Assembly: GCF_011064595.1 (NCBI RefSeq) | Contig: NZ_JAALJI010000013.1 | Coordinates: 62,001-126,000 of the forward strand | From: Paludisphaera soli | GTDB lineage: Bacteria > Planctomycetota > Planctomycetia > Isosphaerales > Isosphaeraceae | Reading direction: 5' to 3' | DNA: 64,000 nt | Shown: piece by piece, positions 1-7,808 of the stretch | Layout of the letters: every line of letters begins with the position of its first letter | How positions within the stretch are numbered: the stretch's first letter is position 1 | Made by a program: the position numbers and the translations under genes | The notes under the pieces: generated by a model | What the model was told of the DNA's origin: nothing | Databases searched by the model: none | What the model saw: the letters and a program-made list of their open reading frames with translations, nothing else

Positions 1-926
1 CCGAGGATGTCGATCGTGCCGTCGTCCCGGACGGGGAGGGCGGCGGCCCGCGGGCGGACCTCCTTCTCGCGGTCCTTCTCGATCGACTGGATCAGCTTGC
101 GCACGAGCAGGGCGTTGGTGTGGTGCCCCGAGCGATGGGCGACGACGAAGCCGTGCAGGTCCATGCCCAGGAGCGCGAGGTCGCCCACCATGTCGAGGAC
201 CTTGTGGCGGGCGCACTCGTCGGCGAACCGCAGCTCGTTGCCCACGACCCCGGCGGGGCCGAACATCAAGACGTCGGCCTCGGTGGCCCGCAGACCGATC
301 CCCGCGGCGCGGAGCGCCTTGGCCTCCTGCTCCAGCAGGAACGTCCGGCAGGGGGAGACGTCGCGGCGGAAGGACTCGGGCGAGAGGGCGACCAGCACGC
401 TCTGGTTGCCGATCGGCGACGCCTGGCCGTAGTCGAGGTGGTACGAGAGGGTCAGGCCCTCGGCCGAGTTGGGATGCGCCGCGAGCACGGCGTCCCCCTC
501 GCGGACGACGAACGACCGCTCCAGCGAGAGGGCCTGCCGGGGCCGGTCCTGCTCGACCACGCCGGCCTCGTCGATCATCGCGACGTAGCCCTTGCTCGAA
601 CCGTCGAGGCCCGGCAGCTCCGGGGCGTCGATCTCGATGGTGCAGTTGTCGACCTGCATGCCGGCCAGCGCGGCCATGACGTGCTCGATCATCTCGACCT
701 TGGCGGCGCCGTCCTGGACGGCCGTGCGTCGCTGGGAGGGGACGACCTGGCTGATGTGGGCGGCGACCCCGGGGCGGCCGGGGAGGTCCGTGCGGACGAA
801 CCGCACGCCCGAGTCGGGCTCGGCCGGGAGGAACCGCAGTTTGACGTCCGCGCCGTGGAAGAAGCCGACCCCTTGCAGGGCCGCCTCGCGGGCGAGGGTG
901 CGTTGGGGACGCTTGGAGATCTGCAT
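1..926 (-). CDS. lpxC: UDP-3-O-acyl-N-acetylglucosamine deacetylase (partial, 3' end outside window)
   Basis: Zinc-dependent deacetylase for the committed step of lipid A synthesis, cytoplasmic. The 308 codons present begin MQISKRPQRTLAREAALQGV. Family zinc-site motifs are visible: an HVMAALAGM segment, RHKVLDMVGD (His and Asp ligands) and SGHHTNALL near the C terminus (catalytic His region). Most LpxC proteins are about 300 residues, so the deacetylase domain is essentially complete where the window cuts it, yet the frame is still open at base 1 and reads DGTIDILG. It could end just outside or continue into a FabZ dehydratase domain, as in bifunctional LpxC/FabZ proteins; this window cannot decide. 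A Skp-like gene lies directly upstream on the same strand, which fits an envelope-biogenesis cluster. Confidence 0.93.
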   Translation of the reverse strand, partial: MQISKRPQRTLAREAALQGVGFFHGADVKLRFLPAEPDSGVRFVRTDLPGRPGVAAHISQVVPSQRRTAVQDGAAKVEMIEHVMAALAGMQVDNCTIEIDAPELPGLDGSSKGYVAMIDEAGVVEQDRPRQALSLERSFVVREGDAVLAAHPNSAEGLTLSYHLDYGQASPIGNQSVLVALSPESFRRDVSPCRTFLLEQEAKALRAAGIGLRATEADVLMFGPAGVVGNELRFADECARHKVLDMVGDLALLGMDLHGFVVAHRSGHHTNALLVRKLIQSIEKDREKEVRPRAAALPVRDDGTIDIL

Positions 927-1014
927 ACCTTCCCTGGTCCTTTCGCCCGGCGCGGAGTCTGCCTCGCGGCCGGCTTCCCTTCGAAGTCCCGATCGATCCG
1001 TGATCGAGACGGCT

Positions 1015-1046
1015 CCCCGGCGCGGGGCGACGGCGACGCGCCGGGG
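1015..1046 (-). terminator. GC-rich hairpin between the skp-like gene and lpxC
   Basis: A perfect 10-bp stem (1015-1024 pairing with 1037-1046) with a 12-base loop lies in the 180-base gap between the Skp-like stop and the lpxC start. No U-tract follows, so it may be a weak terminator or an attenuating hairpin. A separate 18-base perfect palindrome, GCGGGCCGATCGGCCCGC, sits at 1069-1086. Confidence 0.4.
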
Positions 1047-1106
1047 ATTGCGGACGGCGGCGTCGGGTGCGGGCCGATCGGCCCGCCCCGGCGACCGAGG
1101 ATCAGA

Positions 1107-1850
1107 TCAGCGGAGGCTCGCCTTGGGGGCGGCGGCGGAGGCCGGGGCGGCCGCGCCGGCGGGGGCGCCCGGGGCCCCGGCGGGGGGCGTCGCGGCCTTG
1201 GCGGTCGGGCCGCCGGCGGCCTTGTACACCGCGTTCAGGTTGTAGACCACGTCCTGGGTGATGTCGTTGGCCGGGTCGAAGTAGATCATCGGGTTCGACA
1301 TGGCGGCCATGACCGAGTTGGGGTTCGCCCCGCTCGGGGTCTGGTTCGTCACCTTCATCACGTAGGTCATCTTCCGGGCCTTGGCGATCTTCTTGGCGAC
1401 CTCGGTCACCTCGTTGTACAGGCTCGCCATCGCCTCGGCTTCCCGAGACTGGAACTCGCGCTCGGCCTGCTCGCGGCCGGCCTCGAGCTTCGCCTTCATC
1501 TCGGTCAGCTTGTTCTCCTGCTTCTTGAAGTCTTCCTGGCCCGGGGTGAAGCGCTGGAGCAGCTCGGCCTCCTGGACCATCTCCTGCTGGAGCTTCATCA
1601 GCTGGCCTTGCCGATCCTTCAGCGCGCCCTGGAACTCCTCGTTGGCGTACTTCACCTTCTCGTAGTTCTTGAAGACGCCGTCCAGGTCGATGGTGCCGAT
1701 GACCGGCGCGGTCCCTTCCTTGAACTGCGAGGCGCCGCCGTTCGTCTTCCGCACGGCCCCGTCCTGCTGGCCCTGGATCGGCGCGACCAGGAGGCCGGCC
1801 CCGACGACGCCCAGGCCCACCGCCACGATCAAACGAGATGAGAGAACCAT
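1107..1850 (-). CDS. OmpH/Skp-family periplasmic chaperone-like protein
   Basis: A 247-residue exported protein. It has a hydrophobic signal segment (about residues 5-24), a core with the OmpH/Skp opening IGTIDLDGVFKNYEKVKYA, then a long charged coiled-coil stretch rich in Lys, Glu and Gln (about 60-150), and an Ala/Pro-rich tail (about 215-247) that is atypical for Skp. Skp holds unfolded outer-membrane proteins in the periplasm. Its place just upstream of lpxC matches the frequent grouping of skp with lipid A genes. The lipid A link is from context; the family call rests on the coiled-coil layout and the conserved start of the core. Confidence 0.82.
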   Translation of the reverse strand: MVLSSRLIVAVGLGVVGAGLLVAPIQGQQDGAVRKTNGGASQFKEGTAPVIGTIDLDGVFKNYEKVKYANEEFQGALKDRQGQLMKLQQEMVQEAELLQRFTPGQEDFKKQENKLTEMKAKLEAGREQAEREFQSREAEAMASLYNEVTEVAKKIAKARKMTYVMKVTNQTPSGANPNSVMAAMSNPMIYFDPANDITQDVVYNLNAVYKAAGGPTAKAATPPAGAPGAPAGAAAPASAAAPKASLR

Positions 1851-2195
1851 CGGTCAAACTCCTTTTTACACCGCTGGTGGTGGTCGCGGGCCGTCGCCCA
1901 ACTCGCGCTCGACCGGGGAGTCCGTCGAACGGCGGGTCGTCCCTCGCGCATCCGGGCGAGGTTCGAGCGTCCGCCCGAGGGCGACCGACGGCCGGGAGAC
2001 GCCTCCTGGACCTCGATCGCGGGACCGGCAAGCCGACGGCGGCATTCTGCCCCGAAGGTCGGAAGGGGTCAAGGCGAACCGTCGCGCGGCCGGGGCGAAT
2101 CGCGGCGAGGCCGGGGCGGGGGAGAGGGCCGTCCATCTTCCCCGCGGGCCGGTCCCCGCCTCACGATCGAGGCGGTCGGCGCGGGGTAGGGGCCG
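1851..2195. other. Intergenic region between skp-like and arsR-like genes
   Basis: These 345 GC-rich bases contain no convincing gene; the open frames crossing them have arginine/proline-rich translations typical of shadow frames. At 2189-2204 a 6-bp hairpin with a 4-base loop spans the stop codon of the regulator gene and may help end its transcript. I see no good promoter for the skp-like gene. Confidence 0.5.
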
Positions 2196-2618
2196 TCAGG
2201 CCCCCGTGTAATTCAGGACGAAGTCGTGGAAGCGGTACTTCTTGTTCTTGGGCGTCTCGCCGGCGGCCGCGAACAGGCTCAGCAGCAGGTCGCCGAAGTG
2301 CTCGGTCCGCACGCTGTAGAAGTTGTGCTTCCCCTCGCGTCGCGACTCGATCAGGCTCGAGACCCGCAGCAGCGCCAGGTGGTGGCTGACCGCCGGCTGG
2401 CTCTGGCCCAGGCGGTTGCACAGCTCGGTGACGTGCAGCTCGCCGTCTTCCGAAAGCGCAAGGTAGAATAGGATCCGCAGTCGGGTCTCGTCGCTCAGGA
2501 GCTTGAAGACCTGGGCCAACTCGCGGATCGACTGGTCGGACACCTCCGGCGCCAGCACCTCCACCTTGTCGTGCCCGTTGCCGTTCCCGTTGCCGTTGGA
2601 GGCCGCTTTCTTCGCCAT
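2196..2618 (-). CDS. ArsR/SmtB-family winged-helix transcriptional regulator
   Basis: A 140-residue DNA-binding repressor-type protein. After a low-complexity N-terminal NGNGNGNGHD segment (about residues 8-17) comes a classical ArsR core: LAQVFKLLSDETRLRILFYL, then the recognition region LCNRLGQSQPAVSHHLALL and the wing SRREGKHNFYSV. Only one cysteine (ELCNRL) is present in the helix that carries the CxC metal site of ArsR/CadC, so arsenic or cadmium sensing by that site is unlikely and the signal is unknown. No transporter or enzyme gene is adjacent on the same strand to suggest a target. The start ATG has a GGAA-containing sequence just upstream. Confidence 0.9.
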   Translation of the reverse strand: MAKKAASNGNGNGNGHDKVEVLAPEVSDQSIRELAQVFKLLSDETRLRILFYLALSEDGELHVTELCNRLGQSQPAVSHHLALLRVSSLIESRREGKHNFYSVRTEHFGDLLLSLFAAAGETPKNKKYRFHDFVLNYTGA

Positions 2619-2958
2619 GGCGTATTCCCTTGCAAGGAGCTTTCGATGGGTCCGATCCCTCTCAGTACGTCGGAATCGGAGTGATCAATGAAAGAATTCG
2701 GAGCGGACGACGTGGAAACCGACCCCCCATGCCTGACCGCGCCGGTGACCGGGGGGAAGGCCGAGGGTGAAATTTCCGGGTTGTGATGAATTTGGTCGGG
2801 TCGGGCCTTCGAGAGAGGTCGAGGCCCGGAACTGCGAGGAGTGGGACGAGGCGACGGACGGTCGAGGCAACGGCAGTCGGATCGCTTACGGCTTAATGAT
2901 AATCCATTTCCAGGACGAGTGCAGGCGAAAGTCGGTCGGAGTCCAAGAAGATGAGGCG
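2619..2958. other. Intergenic region upstream of the ArsR-like gene
   Basis: These 340 bases hold no gene. They are less GC-rich than their surroundings and contain a Fur-box-like AT-rich site (separate entry). The promoter of the regulator gene should be here, but I found no convincing -35/-10 pair. Confidence 0.5.
2892..2910. promoter_or_regulatory. Fur/Zur-box-like AT-rich site
   Basis: The 10-base core AATGATAATC (2895-2904) matches the middle of the classical 19-bp Fur consensus exactly, and I count 14 of 19 matches over the full site. It stands out in this high-GC background. It lies about 275 bases upstream of the ArsR-like start and about 50 bases beyond the dapA stop. Planctomycete regulators may recognise different sites, so this is a weak call. 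Confidence 0.22.
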
Positions 2959-3852
2959 TCAAGCATCGAGAAGGCCGTAGCGGGCGAGGGCCCGCGACAG
3001 CCTGGCGGTCTCGGCGGCGTCGAGCGGGCAGAGCGGCAGGCGGATCTCGCCGTTGCCGCGGCCGAGCAGCGCCAGGGCGGCCTTGAGCGGCACCGGGTTC
3101 GGCGCCAGGCCCAGCAGGTCGCGGCAGAGCGGGAAGAGCCGGGCGTGGCGTTCCCGGGCGGCTCGGGCGTCGCCGGCGTTGAAGTCGTCGACCAGGCCCC
3201 GGACGTCGCGCGGGACGAGGTTGGCGGCCACGGAAACGACCCCCTCGGCACCGACGGCCATCATGGGGAGCGTCAGGCTGTCGTCGCCCGAGAGGACCGT
3301 GAGATTGGTCCGGGCGAGGATGTCGCTGACCTGATCCAGCGAGCCGGCGGCCTCCTTGATCGCCACGATCGTGTCGATCGCGGCCAGCCGCTCGATCGTC
3401 TCGGGCTCCATGTTCCGACCGGTCCGGCCGGGGATGTTGTACAGGACGATCGGCAGTTCCACCGCCTCCGCCACGGCCGCGAAGTGCCGGTACATGCCCT
3501 CCTGGCTTGGGCGGTTGTAATACGGGGCGACCATCAAGGCCGCGTCGGCGCCGGCGCGGGCGGCGAACTTGGTCAGGCGGATCGCCTCGGCGGTGGAGTT
3601 CGATCCGGTGCCCGGCACGACCTTGGCCCGCCCCGCGGCGGTCTCGACCACGATCGCGATGACCCGCTCGTGCTCCAGGTGCGAGAGGGTGGGGGCTTCG
3701 CCGGTCGTGCCGACCGGGCTCAGGATGGGCGTGCCCTGCTGGATCTGCCACTCCACCCAGTCCCGCAGGGCCGTCTCGTCGACCTCGCCGTCCCGAAATG
3801 GGGTCGCCAGGGCCACCGTACAGCCGGCGAACATCCGTCCCTTAGTCGCCAT
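2959..3852 (-). CDS. dapA: 4-hydroxy-tetrahydrodipicolinate synthase
   Basis: Condenses pyruvate with aspartate semialdehyde at the first dedicated step of lysine and diaminopimelate synthesis. The 297 residues from this ATG match the usual family length and carry the DHDPS signatures: [18 protein letters not shown] near residue 45, [11 protein letters not shown] near 135 and the Schiff-base lysine in [14 protein letters not shown] near 160. An upstream in-frame start would add 16 residues unlike the family, so the start at 3852 ([19 protein letters not shown]) is preferred. Related N-acetylneuraminate lyase-type enzymes share the fold, but the sequence fits DapA best. Confidence 0.92.
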   Translation of the reverse strand: MATKGRMFAGCTVALATPFRDGEVDETALRDWVEWQIQQGTPILSPVGTTGEAPTLSHLEHERVIAIVVETAAGRAKVVPGTGSNSTAEAIRLTKFAARAGADAALMVAPYYNRPSQEGMYRHFAAVAEAVELPIVLYNIPGRTGRNMEPETIERLAAIDTIVAIKEAAGSLDQVSDILARTNLTVLSGDDSLTLPMMAVGAEGVVSVAANLVPRDVRGLVDDFNAGDARAARERHARLFPLCRDLLGLAPNPVPLKAALALLGRGNGEIRLPLCPLDAAETARLSRALARYGLLDA

Positions 3853-4068
3853 TGAACAAGCACCCAACCTCGGAAGCCGTCGATTCAAACCCGAACACAT
3901 GAAGAAAGACGACGGCTTATTGAAGGATCATGACACCATGAGTAAGTATGCACCGACGCATGCCAGCGATAAGCATCTTAGGGACGGACACCGCGTTAGG
4001 GAAGGGGGCTGGCCGCCTCTCTTAACGAAATGAAACAGTCGCCGCGGCCGGAGCCCGGGCCGGGCCGC

Positions 4069-4824
4069 CTAGCGGGCGGCTTCGATCCGGCCTCTCATCT
4101 CGCGCACGGCCTTCTCCAGGCCGACGAAGACGGCCCGGCAGACGATCGCGTGGCCGATGTTCAGCTCGGCCATCCCGGCTATCCCGGCGATCCCCATGAC
4201 GTTGCGATAATTCAACCCGTGTCCCGCATGCAGCCCGATCCCGGCCGAGGCGATCCGCGCCGAGGCGGCCCGTAGGATCTCCAACTCGCGGTCCCTCTCC
4301 TGACCTTCGGGAGCGTCCGCGTACCGGCCGGTGTGAAGCTCGATGGCGTCGACGCCGATCTCGACGGAGGCGTCGATTTCCGACGGGTCCGGATCCAGGA
4401 AAGTGGCGACCCGGATGCCGGCTTCGCGGAGTCGCGCGACCGCCTCGCCCACCTTCTCGCGGCGGGGGGAGACGGCGAGGCCCCCCTCGGTCGTGACCTC
4501 CTCCCGGCGCTCGGGGACGAGCGTCACCTGGTCGGGGCGCACTTGCAGGGCGATCGTCAGCATGGTCGGCTCGACCGCGAGTTCCAGGTTCAGGCCGACC
4601 TGCACCGTCTCGCGGAGGATCCGGAGGTCGCGGTCCTGGATGTGCCGGCGGTCCTCGCGGAGGTGCACGGTGATCCCGTCGGCCCCCCCCAACTCGGCGG
4701 CCGCGGCGGCCCAGACCGGGTCGGGCTCGACGCCCCGGCGCGCCTGGCGCAGGGTGGCGACGTGGTCGATGTTCACGCCGAGTCGGGGCGGGGTCCAGGT
4801 GGTCGGGGTTGCGGGGGCGGTCAT
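4069..4824 (-). CDS. pdxJ: Pyridoxine 5'-phosphate synthase
   Basis: Closes the pyridine ring of vitamin B6 from 1-deoxyxylulose 5-phosphate and 3-amino-2-oxopropyl phosphate in the DXP-dependent pathway. The 251-residue TIM-barrel protein shows the signatures [35 protein letters not shown] and the C-terminal [14 protein letters not shown]. Length is normal for PdxJ, with a 12-residue N-terminal extension rich in Thr and Pro. It lies 31 bases downstream of the helicase gene on the same strand, so the two are probably co-transcribed. Confidence 0.95.
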   Translation of the reverse strand: MTAPATPTTWTPPRLGVNIDHVATLRQARRGVEPDPVWAAAAAELGGADGITVHLREDRRHIQDRDLRILRETVQVGLNLELAVEPTMLTIALQVRPDQVTLVPERREEVTTEGGLAVSPRREKVGEAVARLREAGIRVATFLDPDPSEIDASVEIGVDAIELHTGRYADAPEGQERDRELEILRAASARIASAGIGLHAGHGLNYRNVMGIAGIAGMAELNIGHAIVCRAVFVGLEKAVREMRGRIEAAR

Positions 4825-4855
4825 GGCTTGCGTTCCCAGTTCTGCGGGCGGGGGC

Positions 4856-7159
4856 TCATCGCGGCCCCGCCCCGGTCTTGCCGACGACCTTCAGCGGCGA
4901 TTTCGCCAGGACGAAGGTGCGCTCACCCGCCAGGGTGAAGGCGATCCGCCCCTTGCGGTTCGGCCCCGCCCCCTCGATGGCGACCACCCGCCCCAAACCG
5001 TACTGCGGGTGCAGGACGGAGGCCCCCGGTCGGAAGGCGTCGAGATCCCCCGGGGGGGCCATCGGCCCTGCGGCGCCCCCGCCGCCGAGCTGCGCGGCGG
5101 TCGTCAGCCGGAAGCCCGACGGGCTCGGCGTGGGCGTCCGCGTGGGCTGCGACGGCGACGACGACGGCGGCCGACGAGGAGGCGACGCGGGCCGGCGGTC
5201 CCAGGAGCCCTGCGCCCATCGCGAGTCGCCGGCGGATACGCCCGAGCGATCGTCGTAGGACAGGAAGTCCTCGGGCAGCTCCATGAGGAACCGCGATTGC
5301 GCGGTGGCCTGCTGCTGGCCCCGGAAGGTGCGGATGCGGCATCGGCTGATGTACAACTCTTTGCGCGCCCGGGTGATCCCGACGAAGAAGAGCCGGCGTT
5401 CCTCCTCCAGCTCGTTGGGGTTCTCGAAGGCCCGGCTGTGCGGCAGGAGCCCTTCCTCCAGGCCGATGATGAAGACGACCGGGAACTCCAGCCCCTTTGC
5501 GGCGTGCAGGGTCATCAGGGTGACGGCGCCGGTCTGCTGGTCCCAGCGGTCGACCGGCGAGGCCAGGGTGATCTCGGCCAGGAAGTCCTGGATCGTCGCG
5601 CCGGGGTGCTCGTGGTCGAACTCGCGGGCGGCGGTGATCAGCTCTTCCAGGTTCGCCAGCCGGTCCTCCCCCTCGCCGCGCGACTCGTCCTTCAGGTGCT
5701 GGCGGTAGCCGGTCTTCTCCATCGTCTGGAGGATCACGGTCTCGGCCGGGTGGTCGCGCAGGCCGGCCAGCTCGTCGAATAGGGTCACGAAGTCGAGGAA
5801 CGACCGGATCGCCTTCTCCTTGAGGCCGGGGACCTCGCGGGCGCGTCGGGCCGCTTCGAGCAGGGGGAGGCCGTGCTCGCGGGAGAAGGCGATCAGGTGG
5901 TCGAACGAGGTCTTCCCCAGCCCCCGGGGGGGGACGTTGACAACCCGGCTGAGCGCCAGGTCGTCCTTGGGGTTGTTGATGAGGTTGAGGAACGAGACGA
6001 CGTCCTTCACCTCCTGACGCTCGTAGAACGACACCCCGCCGACGATCTGGTAGGGGATCCGGGCCGAGCGGAAGGCCTGCTCGAAGGTCCGGGTGAGGGC
6101 CGTGATCCGGCAGAAGACGGCCACGTCCGAGTAGTTGTAGGCCCCCTCTCGGACGAGGCTCGCGATCCGGCCGGCGACCCCTTCGGCCTCCTCGGTCTCG
6201 CGGGCGTAGACGGTGACCTGGACCGGCTCGCCGCTGGGGTTCTCGGTGATGAGGTCCTTCGGCTTGCGGTTGACGTTGTACTGGATCAGGTGGTCGGCCA
6301 CCGCGAGGATCGTCTTGGTGCTGCGGTAGTTGTGCTCCAGCTTGACCACCTTGACGCCGTCGTAGTCCTTCTCGAATTCGAGGATGTTCGAGAGGTTCGC
6401 CCCGCGCCAGCCGTAGATGGACTGGTCGGGGTCGCCGGTGACGCAGAGGTTTGGGTGGTCGACCGACAGGGCCCGGACGATGGCGTACTGGGCCATGTTG
6501 GTATCCTGGTACTCGTCGACCAGGACGTAGCGGTAGCGGGCGTCGAGGTCGGCCCGGACGTCCCTGTGCTCCTTGAGGATCTTGACGACGTGGACGAGCA
6601 GGTCGTCGAAGTCGACGGCCGAGGCCGCGCGGAGCTTCTCCTCGTAGCCGGCGTAGACCTTGGCGACCAGGCGGTCGCGGTCGTCGCGGGCGCGGTGGGC
6701 GAGCGACTTGGGGGTGGCCAGGTCGTTCTTGGCCCGGCTGATGGCCCCTTCGATCTTCTCCGGGGTGATCGGCGGCTCGTCCACCCCCATCGCGTCGAGC
6801 ACGTCGCGGACGGCCCGCAGGCGGTCGGCCTGGTCGTAGATGGTGAATGAAGAGTCCAGGCCGACGAGCGAGCCGTGGGCCCGCAACAGCCGGGCGCAGA
6901 AGCCATGGAACGTGCCCACCCAGACCTTGGCGCCGGGGATGAGGGCCTCGATACGCTCCCGCATCTCGCCGGCGGCCTTGTTGGTGAAGGTCAGGGCGAG
7001 GATGTTGTGTGGCGCCACGCCCTTGTGGAGCAGGTGGGCGACCCGCCGGGTGATAACCCGGGTCTTCCCGGAGCCCGCGCCCGCCAGGACGAGGAGGGGG
7101 CCGTTGACGTGGATCACGGCTTCGCGCTGAGGGGGCGTGAGGTCGGCGAGCAGGTCCAT
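4856..7159 (-). CDS. pcrA: ATP-dependent DNA helicase, UvrD/PcrA/Rep family
   Basis: A 3'-5' superfamily 1A helicase for DNA repair and replication-fork processing. Visible motifs: Walker [17 protein letters not shown] near residue 30, motif Ia [17 protein letters not shown], motif [16 protein letters not shown] near 220, motif [16 protein letters not shown] and motifs [21 protein letters not shown] and ITRARKEL. A Ser/Pro/Thr-rich linker (about 645-700) joins a small C-terminal domain, [18 protein letters not shown], like the PcrA RNA-polymerase-interacting Tudor-like module. The start at 7159 has a good AAGGAA ribosome site; an in-frame start at 7189 would add ten residues. The C-terminal domain favours the PcrA type over Rep. 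Confidence 0.93.
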   Translation of the reverse strand: MDLLADLTPPQREAVIHVNGPLLVLAGAGSGKTRVITRRVAHLLHKGVAPHNILALTFTNKAAGEMRERIEALIPGAKVWVGTFHGFCARLLRAHGSLVGLDSSFTIYDQADRLRAVRDVLDAMGVDEPPITPEKIEGAISRAKNDLATPKSLAHRARDDRDRLVAKVYAGYEEKLRAASAVDFDDLLVHVVKILKEHRDVRADLDARYRYVLVDEYQDTNMAQYAIVRALSVDHPNLCVTGDPDQSIYGWRGANLSNILEFEKDYDGVKVVKLEHNYRSTKTILAVADHLIQYNVNRKPKDLITENPSGEPVQVTVYARETEEAEGVAGRIASLVREGAYNYSDVAVFCRITALTRTFEQAFRSARIPYQIVGGVSFYERQEVKDVVSFLNLINNPKDDLALSRVVNVPPRGLGKTSFDHLIAFSREHGLPLLEAARRAREVPGLKEKAIRSFLDFVTLFDELAGLRDHPAETVILQTMEKTGYRQHLKDESRGEGEDRLANLEELITAAREFDHEHPGATIQDFLAEITLASPVDRWDQQTGAVTLMTLHAAKGLEFPVVFIIGLEEGLLPHSRAFENPNELEEERRLFFVGITRARKELYISRCRIRTFRGQQQATAQSRFLMELPEDFLSYDDRSGVSAGDSRWAQGSWDRRPASPPRRPPSSSPSQPTRTPTPSPSGFRLTTAAQLGGGGAAGPMAPPGDLDAFRPGASVLHPQYGLGRVVAIEGAGPNRKGRIAFTLAGERTFVLAKSPLKVVGKTGAGPR

Positions 7160-7218
7160 CGCGTTCCTTGCTTCGACGTGAGCATCCATCCGGGTCCGGG
7201 TGAGTCCGTACCTTTGGA

Positions 7219-7224
7219 AGTATA
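7219..7224 (-). promoter_or_regulatory. Probable -10 element of the helicase-pdxJ operon
   Basis: On the minus strand this reads TATACT, five of six matches to the -10 consensus, about 60 bases upstream of the helicase start in the divergent gap with acpS. No strong -35 is visible at 16-18 bases, so the call rests on the -10 alone. Confidence 0.35.
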
Positions 7225-7366
7225 GCGGCGACGGCCCCCGCGGGCGATTCGATTTCGGGGCGGCCGGGGGCCGGCGGTCGTCGCAACCGGCGGCATCCTA
7301 CCGGCCCGCGAGGGCCTCCGTTAAGCTGGGAGGGTCGACGCAGCGAGGCGGAGGAGGGGAAGGCGG

Positions 7367-7792
7367 ATGGAGATCCTCGGGATCGGTACGGACATCGTCG
7401 AGTGCCCGCGCATCGGCGGCATGATCGAGCGGCACGGAGAGCTTTTCCTGCGTCGGATCTACACCGACCGCGAGATCCGCTCCTGCCAGGCCCGGCGGCG
7501 GTCGATCGAGCATTTCGCGGCCCTGTGGGCGGCCAAGGAGGCCGTTTTCAAGGCCCTGGGGACCGGCCCGGCCGAGGGGGTCGCCTGGACCGACGTGGAG
7601 ATCCGAGGGGGCCCGCGGGGGCCCCATCGGGTCATGGTCGCAGGCGCCGCCAAGGACGCGGCGCGGCGGAAGAACGTGGGGGACGTGCTGGTCACGATGG
7701 CCCACTGCCGGACCTACGCCACCGCCTACGCGACGGCGGTGGCCCGGCCGGGCCCCGGACCTGCGCCCCCGGCGGAGAACCCGGGGGCGTAG
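7367..7792 (+). CDS. acpS: Holo-[acyl-carrier-protein] synthase
   Basis: Transfers the 4'-phosphopantetheine arm of CoA to acyl carrier protein. The 141-residue protein has both AcpS signatures: GIGTDIVECPRI at residues 5-16 (Mg-binding Asp) and FAALWAAKEAVFKALGTG near 52-69, which holds the catalytic Glu and Lys. A strong GAGGAGGGG ribosome site precedes the ATG. It is transcribed divergently from the helicase gene and converges on topA with a 16-base gap. The C-terminal Pro/Gly-rich tail of about 15 residues is not conserved in the family. Confidence 0.94.
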   Translation: MEILGIGTDIVECPRIGGMIERHGELFLRRIYTDREIRSCQARRRSIEHFAALWAAKEAVFKALGTGPAEGVAWTDVEIRGGPRGPHRVMVAGAAKDAARRKNVGDVLVTMAHCRTYATAYATAVARPGPGPAPPAENPGA

Positions 7793-7808
7793 GTCGGTCG
7801 GGGACGGG

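Noticed and set aside
120-1841. Open plus-strand frame of 573 codons over lpxC and the Skp-like gene
   Set aside because: Antisense to two genes with conserved motifs; the Gly/Arg-rich middle corresponds to the intergenic gap.
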